Of a stretch of 64,000 nt of DNA, positions 25,306 to 33,211 are shown in pieces; positions within the stretch are counted from its first letter, which is position 1, and every line of letters begins with the position of its first letter. Position numbers and translations under genes: made by a program. The notes beneath the pieces are model-generated. The model did no database searches and was not told the DNA's origin. It saw only the letters and a list, made by a program, of their open reading frames with translations. Origin of the DNA: an uncultured Roseibium sp. (GTDB lineage: Bacteria; Pseudomonadota; Alphaproteobacteria; Rhizobiales; Stappiaceae); assembly GCF_947496995.1 (NCBI RefSeq), contig NZ_CANMFD010000004.1, positions 558,001-622,000 of the forward strand, written 5' to 3'.

Positions 25306-26162
25306 TGTTCCTGCTCCTTCTTCTGACTTTCCCCACTCTCGTTTACGGTGCGGATACGGGTCAGGCTCTCGGCTTTCAATTCCGGCGCGGCACGAAGCAC
25401 ACGCCCGATTTCAGTATCCAGATCGGGAACGCAGTTTTTCAAGTTCTTGGAAAGCAAAATCAGCCGCTCTCTGAACAAGGGAGGCCCCGCGCATTGCGCC
25501 TCTTCCAGCTTTTGCGTGAGACGGGAAATCGCGCCCTGAAAATCGAGAATTCGGAGATCAATCTGCAAGCTCCGGAAACGATCATGCCACTCGTTTCCTG
25601 CTGTTTTTTCTTGGTGGATTTGCGCTGCCTTCGAGCTCAAAAGCGCCAGGCTTTCGACCGAGCAGGCCTTCGCAAGCCCTGTGGCAGTCATTGCGATGTC
25701 GAGAACATTTTCATCCGTCAAGCGAATGCAGGGAAACTTGCCGTCCTCTTCATTCGGACGTATCTCCAGAATACGTTCCCGGGTCACCGCGCGTGGCACG
25801 CCAAGCGCTTCGTTGATAGCCAGAAGCCGGTGGGCGTCCACTATCTCACCGCTTGTCAGATGCGAAAACCTGGATCCCAGTTTGAAATGCGAATCCAAAC
25901 CAACTTTACCTACTCCCCAACCAGCCCAGTAGCCGGCAAGCAGCAGCAATACGATGCTTCCCATCAAAGGCAGGGTCTGGCGCATGGCCTGCTTGTCGCC
26001 AACGATCGCATCCGACCCGGCGATCAACGCGAGACTTGCCGCCACAATAGCACCGAGAATTTGCAGAATAGCTGCGGAAGTGGAAGACAAAGTTAGTGCC
26101 TGTATCCCACCGATCGATACGCCCAGAACAAACAGACTAAAGAAAAATATTTTCAGCTTCAT
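25302..26162 (-). CDS. Membrane protein coupled to the serine protease, family unknown
   Basis: A 286-residue protein with three predicted membrane helices in the first 90 residues (about 3-22, 29-50 and 63-84) followed by a soluble domain of about 200 residues that ends in the charged tail ESGESQKKEQEQ. The soluble part includes single cysteines in FPCIRL and KACSVES and a predicted helical region. The ATG was preferred over a TTG 11 codons upstream because export-like hydrophobic sequence begins there, though neither has a strong ribosome-binding site. It is coupled by ATGA to the protease gene. It may anchor, activate or present a ligand to the protease; nothing in it is recognised. Confidence 0.6.
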   Translation of the reverse strand: MKLKIFFFSLFVLGVSIGGIQALTLSSTSAAILQILGAIVAASLALIAGSDAIVGDKQAMRQTLPLMGSIVLLLLAGYWAGWGVGKVGLDSHFKLGSRFSHLTSGEIVDAHRLLAINEALGVPRAVTRERILEIRPNEEDGKFPCIRLTDENVLDIAMTATGLAKACSVESLALLSSKAAQIHQEKTAGNEWHDRFRSLQIDLRILDFQGAISRLTQKLEEAQCAGPPLFRERLILLSKNLKNCVPDLDTEIGRVLRAAPELKAESLTRIRTVNESGESQKKEQEQ

Positions 26163-26342
26163 GACATAACTCAAGGAAACTTGATCTGATAACAATCAAT
26201 TCCGCGAAATTTCGGAATATACACCCTCAAATAGATACCATTTTCTTTTGCCTGTGACCACAGTGACCGGAACCTGCTTTTCAGCACCGCTCTGGATGAA
26301 GTTTTCTGCATTCTTTGGAACATTTCTCGTTTCGGGCAGAAG

Positions 26343-26720
26343 CTATTCTTGTGAAACTGGACGCAGCCTTTCCGCCAGCTTCTTCAATACAACACGGTTC
26401 CGGCTCGTCACCGTCGAGCGCTTCCAGCCGTATTTCCGACAGACTGCGGAGAACTTCCCTCCCCCGGCCTTGCACATCACCTCGAACTGCAGCGCCCGGC
26501 GGGCGTCCGCGTCCCTGATCAGGAAAAACCAGCCAAGCGCTTCTTCTGCCCTGCTGATCTGCGCAGGAGAAAAATGACGCCTCCGTTTTGCAATTTTGCC
26601 TTTGTAGTCAGGCCAGGCCGCCAGAACCGCGCGCGGCCCGTCCGCCTTCCCCGTCACGGCAATCACTTCCACCGCCTCGGTCAAACGGGCCATCACATCT
26701 TCAGGTGTTTCAGGTTTCAC
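26343..26720 (-). CDS. Phage-type DUF6362-like protein
   Basis: A 125-residue basic protein with FSPAQISRAEEALGWFFLIRDADAR followed by AGGGKFSAVCRKYGWKRSTVTSRN. The second stretch looks like a helix-turn-helix. The overall pattern resembles DUF6362 proteins found in alphaproteobacterial prophages, which I recall only from general pattern. It is the third gene of a minus-strand set read away from the CI-like repressor, so it would correspond to a left-arm early gene of a phage. Confidence in the gene is good, in the name moderate. Confidence 0.6.
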   Translation of the reverse strand: MKPETPEDVMARLTEAVEVIAVTGKADGPRAVLAAWPDYKGKIAKRRRHFSPAQISRAEEALGWFFLIRDADARRALQFEVMCKAGGGKFSAVCRKYGWKRSTVTSRNRVVLKKLAERLRPVSQE

Positions 26721-26836
26721 CAGGCTGCCCCCGCAAGGTTTTGGTTTCGACGAAGAAGAATATGGAAATCTTCAAGCTGGCCTTCGCGGGTGCCACCCCG
26801 CGAAAATATGCCATTCTTCTCATGTCCCGCCTGCCT

Positions 26837-27250
26837 TCATACCGCCCGCACCTCAGCCACCATCAACCGGTCCAGCTCATAAGAAAGCAGGACCGACAGG
26901 GTGAGAGTCGGAGCGGATGGATTGATGTGTTTGGCGCGTTTGAGAAGCTCTTCCAGGTCGAGCTGATCGAAGAGATCCAGAAATCCAGTGCGATCGATCC
27001 ACTCCGGTTTGCTGGACACCAGCCAAGAGACCGCTGTCAGGCACGGCGCCGACCAGTTGCCGCGGTTCTGCGCGGTATTGATCAGGCCGAAGACCAGACG
27101 CAGGTGCTCCGGCCCATGCTTTTTCAGCAGCGTCAGGCACGTGCGCCGCGCCTTGGACTGGTGACGCCCCTCCGCCCGCCTCGTGTGATTGACGAATTGC
27201 ACGCCATATTCGGCGGCAATCCTGTCCACATGCCCACCCGACGCCATCAC
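26837..27250 (-). CDS. Phage-island hypothetical protein
   Basis: A 137-residue soluble protein with no recognised domain. It contains KARRTCLTLLKKHGPEHLRLVFGLI and a WSAPCLTAVSWLVSSKPEWI stretch, apparently mostly helical. The start overlaps the stop of the upstream coiled-coil gene as ATGA, which supports translation. It belongs to the leftward unit of the repressor-controlled island. Function unknown. Confidence 0.5.
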   Translation of the reverse strand: MMASGGHVDRIAAEYGVQFVNHTRRAEGRHQSKARRTCLTLLKKHGPEHLRLVFGLINTAQNRGNWSAPCLTAVSWLVSSKPEWIDRTGFLDLFDQLDLEELLKRAKHINPSAPTLTLSVLLSYELDRLMVAEVRAV

Positions 27251-27576
27251 TCATTGCCTTCCAGGATACGAGGGCTGTGCTTGCTATCGGGCACCCGTTG
27301 CAGGGATCCGAAAGCCGCTTCGGCTCTTTCTCGGGCCGTTGACACTTTATGTTCACGTTTTGTTCTCAAGACCCTGCCCTCAGACACTTTCTGGTTGCCC
27401 CCTGCGCGTTGGCCTTGCCCAAGCTTCAGAAGCCGGAGTTCCAGAGTGAGCAACCGGGTGCGCGCCTTTTCCAGCGCGAATTCGTCTTCCAGCCGGGCGC
27501 TCGGCCGCTCCGCCCGGATACGGCAATAGGCGACTTTCTCGCGTGCCGCCTCGATCTCGTCCTTGAGTTCATTCAT
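27247..27576 (-). CDS. Small helical protein, first gene of the leftward phage unit
   Basis: A 109-residue, highly charged protein whose first 55 residues (KDEIEAAREKVAYCRIRAERPSARLEDEF...) look like a coiled coil. An excellent ribosome-binding site, GGAGGAG, precedes the ATG by seven bases. It is the first gene after the leftward operator-bearing promoter, with a leader of about 115 bases. No family recognised. Confidence 0.55.
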   Translation of the reverse strand: MNELKDEIEAAREKVAYCRIRAERPSARLEDEFALEKARTRLLTLELRLLKLGQGQRAGGNQKVSEGRVLRTKREHKVSTARERAEAAFGSLQRVPDSKHSPRILEGNE

Positions 27577-27692
27577 AAAGGCTCTCCTCCGCGCCGGCTT
27601 TAAACCATCCCGTTACCGGCAGGTGGGCCGGCCCCCCAGGACACATCTGTATTTCCATCATGCCTTCCACTCACCAAACTCATTGCTTGCAA

Positions 27693-27722
27693 ATTCGTAC
27701 GCTTTATGCGTATACATGTCAA
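27693..27722 (-). promoter_or_regulatory. Leftward promoter with repressor operator
   Basis: Read on the minus strand, TTGACA (27722-27717) and TACGAA (27699-27694) are spaced by 17 bases. The near-palindrome TACGCTTTATGCGTA (27698-27712) sits in the spacer and overlaps the -10 box. The same arrangement, TTGACATGTA then a CGCATAA-GCGTA palindrome, occurs on the other side of the repressor gene facing the opposite way. A further half-site, CATACGTTT, lies at 27732-27740. Confidence 0.65.
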
Positions 27723-27787
27723 CGTGGAAATCATACGTTTTCTACTGCTACTACGCACGCACCCAAATCCGCACGGCAGGCACGAAC

Positions 27788-28522
27788 ATGGAAGAAACCA
27801 CCCAATCCGCCGTATCCAGGCAGCTTGCGGATCTGAAAAACCGCAGCGGACTGTCCATACGCGCCATTGCACGCGCAATGGGTTACCAGAACGCATCCTC
27901 CATCCAGCGCTATTTCAGTCAGGACTATTCCAAACCTGCCCTGCCGGCAGACTTCGTCGCCAAGCTGCTGCCGGTCCTTACCGGCAAGGGCGAGCAGCCG
28001 GTAACACGGGACGAGATTCTGGCTCTGGCCCCGGAGTCCATCACGGATCTGGAGGCCGCCCACGCTTCGCCGCAAGCGGCAATGCCACTGGATATCAAAG
28101 GTCAGGTTGCCGCGGGCCTGTGGATGGAAGCAGGCCTCTTCGAGACGGACGCGACCAGAAAAGCAACGATGGCCGGCGATCTGCGCTACCCGAATGAGTA
28201 CCAATACCTGTTGGAAATCAACGGAGAGAGCCTTAACCGCATTGCGCGCGACGGCGATTTTGTCCTTTGCCTCGATTATCTAGAAGCCGGAATTGACATC
28301 AGGTCGGGCGACCTTGCTGTCGTGGAACGTTCAAGAGACGGCGGACACACGATCGAACGCACCGCCAAGCGCATCATTCACCGCAATGGCGGGATCGAAC
28401 TGCGCCCGGAATCCGACGACCCACGCTTCCAGGAGCCGATCATCTTTAACGAGCATGATGAAGAAGCAACGGAAGTCCGCATCATCGCCAAGATCCTCTC
28501 TGTCATCCGCCAGATCGTCTAG
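27788..28522 (+). CDS. CI/LexA-like phage repressor with S24 peptidase-type domain
   Basis: A 244-residue repressor. The N-terminal helix-turn-helix (about 14-50) includes NRSGLSIRAIARAMGYQNASSIQRY. A linker with QVAAGLW, a plausible Ala-Gly self-cleavage site, follows at about 113-119. The C-terminal domain has INGESLNRIARDGDFVL, with the catalytic-type Ser148, and ERTAKRI, with the paired Lys194, as in LexA, UmuD and CI proteins. It lies between two outward promoters that share its probable operator. Retained serine and lysine suggest it can still be inactivated by RecA after DNA damage. A longer frame to 27563 is open but the ATG fits the domain start. Confidence 0.85.
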   Translation: MEETTQSAVSRQLADLKNRSGLSIRAIARAMGYQNASSIQRYFSQDYSKPALPADFVAKLLPVLTGKGEQPVTRDEILALAPESITDLEAAHASPQAAMPLDIKGQVAAGLWMEAGLFETDATRKATMAGDLRYPNEYQYLLEINGESLNRIARDGDFVLCLDYLEAGIDIRSGDLAVVERSRDGGHTIERTAKRIIHRNGGIELRPESDDPRFQEPIIFNEHDEEATEVRIIAKILSVIRQIV

Positions 28523-28708
28523 GCCACAGCTTCATGTATGAAGATGAAATGGCGAAAGCAACTCAACGCATTCAGCCATCGATATTCAGAAGAGATCACA
28601 CAGAACCTCACCAAACCTGAACGACACGCCAGGCACCTGCACCCTTCTGATCGGAATACACAGCAAGGGCAAACGTATGTTTGCAGCGTATAAATACCCT
28701 CCAAATTA

Positions 28709-28735
28709 TTGACATGTACGCATAATGCGTATAAC
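28709..28735 (+). promoter_or_regulatory. Rightward promoter with perfect repressor operator
   Basis: TTGACA (28709-28714) is followed by TACGCATAATGCGTA (28717-28731), a perfect palindrome with arms TACGCAT and ATGCGTA around one base, then TATAAC (28730-28735). The operator fills the promoter spacer. It is homologous to the leftward promoter near 27.7 kb. A CAAACGTATGTTTG element at 28670-28683 may be a second site. Confidence 0.7.
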
Positions 28736-28764
28736 TTTCGATTGTATTGGAGAGGAGTATCTAG

Positions 28765-29106
28765 ATGCCCTTGAACCTGGACATGTCGTTCTTCTGGGTG
28801 ATTTGCGAACTGGAAGGATCCCTCTATCTGCCGGAGGCGGATCTGGAGGGCATGTCTCTCCGTCGAATTATCGGCGATATCCGCAGCGGCCAGATCGAAA
28901 ACATCCAGGCCATCCTGGAAACCAATCCCGCCGAAGGCTGGTGCAACGATATCACCACAGACATCCTGGCCGCCGCCTTTCCGGAAACGGGGCCGGATAT
29001 TGAACCCGATGAAGAAAACGTTCTCTCTGACGAAAACTGGTCCGACTACAGTTCGGAGCGCCTGAACGGCAGACTTGCAGGCATCCGGGTCCGCGTTGCC
29101 GACTGA
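28765..29106 (+). CDS. Small acidic protein under repressor control
   Basis: A 113-residue acidic protein of unknown family. It begins about 30 bases after the rightward operator-promoter, behind a strong GGAGAGGAG ribosome-binding site, so it is the direct target of the CI-like repressor. Notable segments are LEGMSLRRIIGDIRSGQIENIQAILETNP and an acidic run EPDEENVLSDENW. It lacks a helix-turn-helix, so it is not an obvious Cro. An antirepressor, inhibitor or effector role would be guesswork. Confidence 0.65.
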   Translation: MPLNLDMSFFWVICELEGSLYLPEADLEGMSLRRIIGDIRSGQIENIQAILETNPAEGWCNDITTDILAAAFPETGPDIEPDEENVLSDENWSDYSSERLNGRLAGIRVRVAD

Positions 29107-29365
29107 CTTCTCCGGCAATCAGCCAAACCATCTCTGGTTGGACAAATAAAATTTCTTACATTTTCGTCGAGAGTTAAAATTCTCCGCACCAGCATCCAAT
29201 ATCGAAATAATAGTAAGATTTCTGCCGTTTTCCGACTTTCACCCTCTCGACACCTCAATCCAGCCTCGCCATTGACAGCCACAAAAACTCCGATTAGGTG
29301 TTTCTTGGTCCAACAAATAAAGATTTGGCTCCGCACCACGCAGAATACGGATTTTGAGTTCGGCA

Positions 29366-30094
29366 ATGAGTACAGAAGGAAGCAGCGAATCCGGCAAGAC
29401 GGGATCTGCGGGCGAATCCGCGGTCGACGTTGTCGTGCAGCAAATTCGCAACCTGATCGCAACCTCCAAGTTGAAGGTCGGCGACCATCTTCCGACCGAG
29501 CGCGACCTGTGCGCCCAGTTCAATGCGAGCCGCAACACCGTCCGCGAGGCCATGCGTATCCTGAAGGCCTATGGGCTGGTGGATGTCCGCCCAAAGATCG
29601 GCGCCACCATTACCGACAACCGCATGACGCGGGCGTTTGAACTGTTTTCCTTCAACACCATGGAAATTTCGCGCAAGACCTTCAGCGATGTGCAGGACTT
29701 CCGCAGTCTGGTCGAAGTCGGCTCGGCGGATCTGTTTTTCGACCGGTTGCGGCAGGAGGATCTGGACGATCTATCCGAAATCAACGCCAAACTGGCCGAG
29801 ATTCACGACCTGAACGAGGCCTCGGAAATCGACTATGCGTTCCATATGCGCCTGGTCTCCATCCTGGACAATCACGCTGTCCTCGACGTCTACGCGGTGA
29901 TGAAACCCGTCATTCTACGGATCATGCAGAAGGGCAAGACCCGCAGGATTTTCAAGACCGAAACCTTCAGCGAGCATCAGGGCGTCGTCGACGCGCTCGC
30001 GGCGCGCGACCGGCTGGCCTTTCAGTACCGGCTGCGCAGCCACCTGATGATTGGATTCCGGTTTTTCAGCGAGGAGATGGAGGAATCCGCCTGA
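29366..30094 (+). CDS. GntR/FCD-family transcriptional regulator
   Basis: A 242-residue regulator. The winged helix-turn-helix is at about 25-90, with DHLPTERDLCAQFNASRNTVREAMRILKAYGLVDVRPKIG. The FCD domain follows, with FRSLVEVGSADLFF, the ligand-site histidine in DYAFHMRLV and SEHQGVVDAL. It precedes a ribose-type ABC operon in the same direction and most likely regulates it. The 260 bases upstream are AT-rich and hold TTGGTCCAAC (29305-29314) and a repeated ACAAATAAA (29142 and 29313), possible autoregulatory sites. The ATG was chosen over a TTG four codons earlier; neither has a clear ribosome-binding site. Confidence 0.85.
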   Translation: MSTEGSSESGKTGSAGESAVDVVVQQIRNLIATSKLKVGDHLPTERDLCAQFNASRNTVREAMRILKAYGLVDVRPKIGATITDNRMTRAFELFSFNTMEISRKTFSDVQDFRSLVEVGSADLFFDRLRQEDLDDLSEINAKLAEIHDLNEASEIDYAFHMRLVSILDNHAVLDVYAVMKPVILRIMQKGKTRRIFKTETFSEHQGVVDALAARDRLAFQYRLRSHLMIGFRFFSEEMEESA

Positions 30095-30286
30095 AAAACC
30101 GTTTGCCCGGAACCGACTACGGCAGGCCGGAAGCGCCGACCGGCCACAAGGGCACAGCATGATCAACGGATGACCGGTCGAAATCGGCCGGCCATCCAGA
30201 AGTTGGTCGTTTCTGAAGTGTTGGCGCATTCGGCGGTCAAATGGCCGCAAGATGCGCTGGCAGGCGTATCAATGGGAGGAAGTGAA

Positions 30287-31423
30287 ATGAAAACCTTGCT
30301 GAAACTGACGACGGCTCTATCGGCGCTCGTCCTGTCTGCAAACATGGCTCTGGCCGGACCGGAAGTCGTTTCCGGACCGGGAGCCAACCCGGAGTGCTTC
30401 GCACCCTGGTCCGAGACTACCAAGTTCTTCAAGTGGGACGCAAAAGAAGGGCCTTACCGGATCGCGGTGGTGAACGGCTTCGTCGGCAACACCTGGCGCA
30501 TCCAGATGATCAAGACGGCAAAGGCCTATGCTGAAGACCCTTCGATCAAGGACAAGATCAAGGAATTCAAGGTCGTCTCGACCGGCACGGATGCTCCCGC
30601 GCAGCTTGGCGCCATCGAGGACTTCATCAACCAGGGCTATGACGCGATCATCACCATTGCCGTCTCGCCGGAAGGTTTCGACCGCGTGATCCGGCTGGCC
30701 GACAAGAACGATGTCGTCATCGTTCCCTTCGACAACGTGCTCGACACGGACAAGGTGATGCAGGTCAACGAAGACCAGCTTGCAATGGGGCGCGCCTACG
30801 CAACCCATGTCCTGAAAGAGCTTGCTGCCATCGGCAAAACCTCCGGCAAGGTGCTGGAAGTCCGCGGGTTGGCCGGCAATTCCGTCGACCGTGACCGCTC
30901 GATCGGCATCAACGAGGTGCTTGATGAATCCGGCGGCAACTGGGAACGGGTGTCGGTCGTCGGCAACTGGGATGACGGAACCGCCCAGAAGGTGGTGGCC
31001 GATGCCATCGCCGTTCACGGCGAATTCGACGCTGTTCTGGCACAGGGCGGTACCACCGGCGTTGTCCAGGCACTGCTCGATGCCGAACATCCCATGATTC
31101 CGGTTTCCGGGGAAGCTGAAAACGGCTTCCGCAAGCTGATGGCCGCAAATGCGGACAAGGGCCTGAAGGGCATTTCCATCGGCCAGTCCCCCGGTCTCGT
31201 GGCGATCTCCATGAAGGCGGCCATCTCCGCGCTCGAGGGCAACGTCATGCCGCAGCTCATTTCGGTGCCGCTGCCGATGGCGACCTACGACGAGTTGGAG
31301 GACGGCAAGAACTACTGGTCCGACCTGCCCGACAACTTCTTCACGGTCAACGAGTTCCCGCCCTGTGACGTGAACATCTCCGGTCCTGCGATCATGTCGC
31401 AGTCCGAAGCAGACGTGAAATAA
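30287..31423 (+). CDS. Sugar ABC transporter solute-binding protein, ribose type
   Basis: A 378-residue periplasmic receptor of the RbsB/family 2 type. The signal peptide is about residues 1-23 (MALA-GPE). The mature part has the alternating fold: IAVVNGFVGNTWRIQMIKTAKAYA at the first strand and helix, then GYDAIITIAVSPEGFDRVI, VIVPFDNV and the late EGNVMPQLISVPLPM. GGGAGGAA precedes the ATG, and an open frame to 30170 lacks export features. It is followed by a terminator-like hairpin, then by ATPase, two permeases and a lactonase. The ligand is probably an aldose or sugar acid; which one cannot be read here. Confidence 0.88.
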   Translation: MKTLLKLTTALSALVLSANMALAGPEVVSGPGANPECFAPWSETTKFFKWDAKEGPYRIAVVNGFVGNTWRIQMIKTAKAYAEDPSIKDKIKEFKVVSTGTDAPAQLGAIEDFINQGYDAIITIAVSPEGFDRVIRLADKNDVVIVPFDNVLDTDKVMQVNEDQLAMGRAYATHVLKELAAIGKTSGKVLEVRGLAGNSVDRDRSIGINEVLDESGGNWERVSVVGNWDDGTAQKVVADAIAVHGEFDAVLAQGGTTGVVQALLDAEHPMIPVSGEAENGFRKLMAANADKGLKGISIGQSPGLVAISMKAAISALEGNVMPQLISVPLPMATYDELEDGKNYWSDLPDNFFTVNEFPPCDVNISGPAIMSQSEADVK

Positions 31424-31438
31424 CACACCACTGCTGAG

Positions 31439-31470
31439 GCGGTTCCGGTCTTCTCGCCGGAACCGCTTTT
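31439..31470 (+). terminator. Partial terminator after sugar-binding-protein gene
   Basis: GCGGTTCCGG and CCGGAACCGC form a perfect 10-base-pair stem with an 8-base loop, followed by TTTT. It lies between binding protein and ATPase genes, so it probably trims expression of the downstream membrane components rather than ending the operon fully. Confidence 0.65.
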
Positions 31471-31687
31471 CGGGGTACGCACCCTGAAGCAGGGGGCCTG
31501 TTCCCTGACGGGATCCGGTCACATTTTCTGTCTTCATGCCGGCGGCATGAATGCAGGTTGAACCAGATCTGCGGATGCGGGGTCATAACCGGCTGACCAT
31601 CCGATAGTCGATCGTTTCAAAGTGGTAGAGCGCCCTGTCCACGTTCAGTTGAACGAAGGCTGCTCCAGACCCGGCGGGCCTGAACGC

Positions 31688-33211
31688 ATGACCGAAGCAA
31701 TAGTTGAATACCGCGGCATCTCGAAATTCTTTGCCGGAATCCGTGCCCTGGAAGGTGTTGATTTCAAATGCCGCTCCGGCTCCATTCACGCCATTCTGGG
31801 TGAGAATGGTGCGGGCAAGTCCACCATGATCAAGATCATGTCGGGGGTCCTGCAACCCGATGAAGGGACGATCCTTCTGGAGGGCAAACCGGTAACCTTT
31901 TCCTCTCCGCAGGCCGCCAACGAAGCCGGGATCGTCTGCATGTTCCAGGAGCTTTCGCTGGTTCCCGATCTTTCGGTGGCCGACAACATTTCCATCTCCC
32001 ACCCGCCGCGCCGTTTCGGCCTGATCGACAGACGGGCGCAGGTCCGCCGCGCCGAAGAGCTCCTTGCCCGGGTCCGCTGCGAGGATATCGATCCGAACGC
32101 ACTTGTCCGCGAACTGTCTCTGTCGCGCCGGCAAATGGTGGAAATCGCCAAGGCACTCGGCCGCGATCCCAAAGTGCTCATTCTCGACGAGGCAACGTCT
32201 GCCCTGACCACCCGTGACGTGCAGACCGTCTATGATCTTCTGGGCGATCTCCGGGACAAGGGCGTGGCCAGCCTCTTCATCTCCCACCGGATGCATGAGG
32301 TCGACGCCCTTTGCGACACCCTGTCCGTTTTCCGCAACGGACAGCACATCGAAACCTTCGCCAAGGGCGAAAGAAGCGAAGGCGAGATCGTGCGCCTGAT
32401 GATCGGCCGGGACGTTGAGGCCCAGTTCCCACCCAGGCCGCCGCAGCCGCCGGAAACTCTGCGCGACGCACCGCTTTTGAGCGTGAAGGGTCTGAAGTGG
32501 GGCAAGCGTCTCAACGGTATCGACCTGGATGTCAGGCGCGGCGAGATTGTCGGTCTGGGCGGACTGGACGGTCAGGGCCAGAAGGAACTGCTGTTGGCGC
32601 TCTTTGGAGTGCTGCGCGATGTGGAGGGCGACGTCCGCATCGGAGACGCAAAAGGCATCCCCTCCTCACCTGCCGCCGCCAAATCCGCGGCGACGCGCCT
32701 GGCGCTGGTGCCGGAAGATCGCAAAACCGAAGGCCTGATGCTGGGCATGTCGATCGCGGACAATCTTCTGGCCGCCAGCTTTGCCAATATTTCCAGCGGA
32801 CCGTTCATCAACCCGAAAAAGGCTCAGGCCGAGATCCTTTCCGGAATTTCGAAACTGCAGATCAAGGCCGGATCTCCTGCCGATCCCGTCATGACGCTGT
32901 CCGGTGGCAACCAGCAGAAGGTTGTGATCGCTAAATGGTTGATGATCAATCCGGACGTCATCCTGCTCAACGACCCCACGCGCGGCATCGATGTCGGCAC
33001 CAAACAGGAGATCTACAAACTCATGCGCAGCCTCGCAAACGAGGGCAAGGCGATCCTCTTCTACTCGTCCGACTACGCGGAGCTGATCGGCTGTTGCGAC
33101 CGGGTCTCCGTGCTTTACGCCGGCCGTGTCGTCAGCGAGCAGGAAGGTGACGCGATCACCGAGGAAAGCCTGGTCGCCGCTTCGCTCAACATCGGGATCG
33201 AGGCAGCTTGA
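31688..33211 (+). CDS. Sugar ABC transporter ATPase, RbsA type (two nucleotide domains)
   Basis: A 507-residue double ATPase. The first domain has Walker A GENGAGKST (about 39-47), Walker B VLILDEATSAL and the H-loop in ISHRMHEV; its signature is the degenerate LSLSRRQMVEIAKAL usual in this family. The second domain begins at about residue 255, lacks a canonical Walker A (GLGGLDGQGQKELL), but has signature LSGGNQQKVVIAKWL and VILLNDPTRGIDVGTK. This asymmetry is normal for RbsA/MglA. The ATG has only a poor ribosome-binding site. The preceding 264 bases carry a terminator-like hairpin and a repeat of sequence found upstream of the binding-protein gene. Confidence 0.9.
   Translation: MTEAIVEYRGISKFFAGIRALEGVDFKCRSGSIHAILGENGAGKSTMIKIMSGVLQPDEGTILLEGKPVTFSSPQAANEAGIVCMFQELSLVPDLSVADNISISHPPRRFGLIDRRAQVRRAEELLARVRCEDIDPNALVRELSLSRRQMVEIAKALGRDPKVLILDEATSALTTRDVQTVYDLLGDLRDKGVASLFISHRMHEVDALCDTLSVFRNGQHIETFAKGERSEGEIVRLMIGRDVEAQFPPRPPQPPETLRDAPLLSVKGLKWGKRLNGIDLDVRRGEIVGLGGLDGQGQKELLLALFGVLRDVEGDVRIGDAKGIPSSPAAAKSAATRLALVPEDRKTEGLMLGMSIADNLLAASFANISSGPFINPKKAQAEILSGISKLQIKAGSPADPVMTLSGGNQQKVVIAKWLMINPDVILLNDPTRGIDVGTKQEIYKLMRSLANEGKAILFYSSDYAELIGCCDRVSVLYAGRVVSEQEGDAITEESLVAASLNIGIEAA

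Noticed and set aside
26343..29106. Complete prophage
   Set aside because: No integrase, terminase, capsid, tail or lysis gene and no tRNA or attachment repeats were seen; only an immunity-type module with a few small genes is present.
29046..29462. Minus-strand frame across the gap before the GntR gene
   Set aside because: Overlaps two well-supported plus-strand genes and the AT-rich promoter region; composition is not protein-like.
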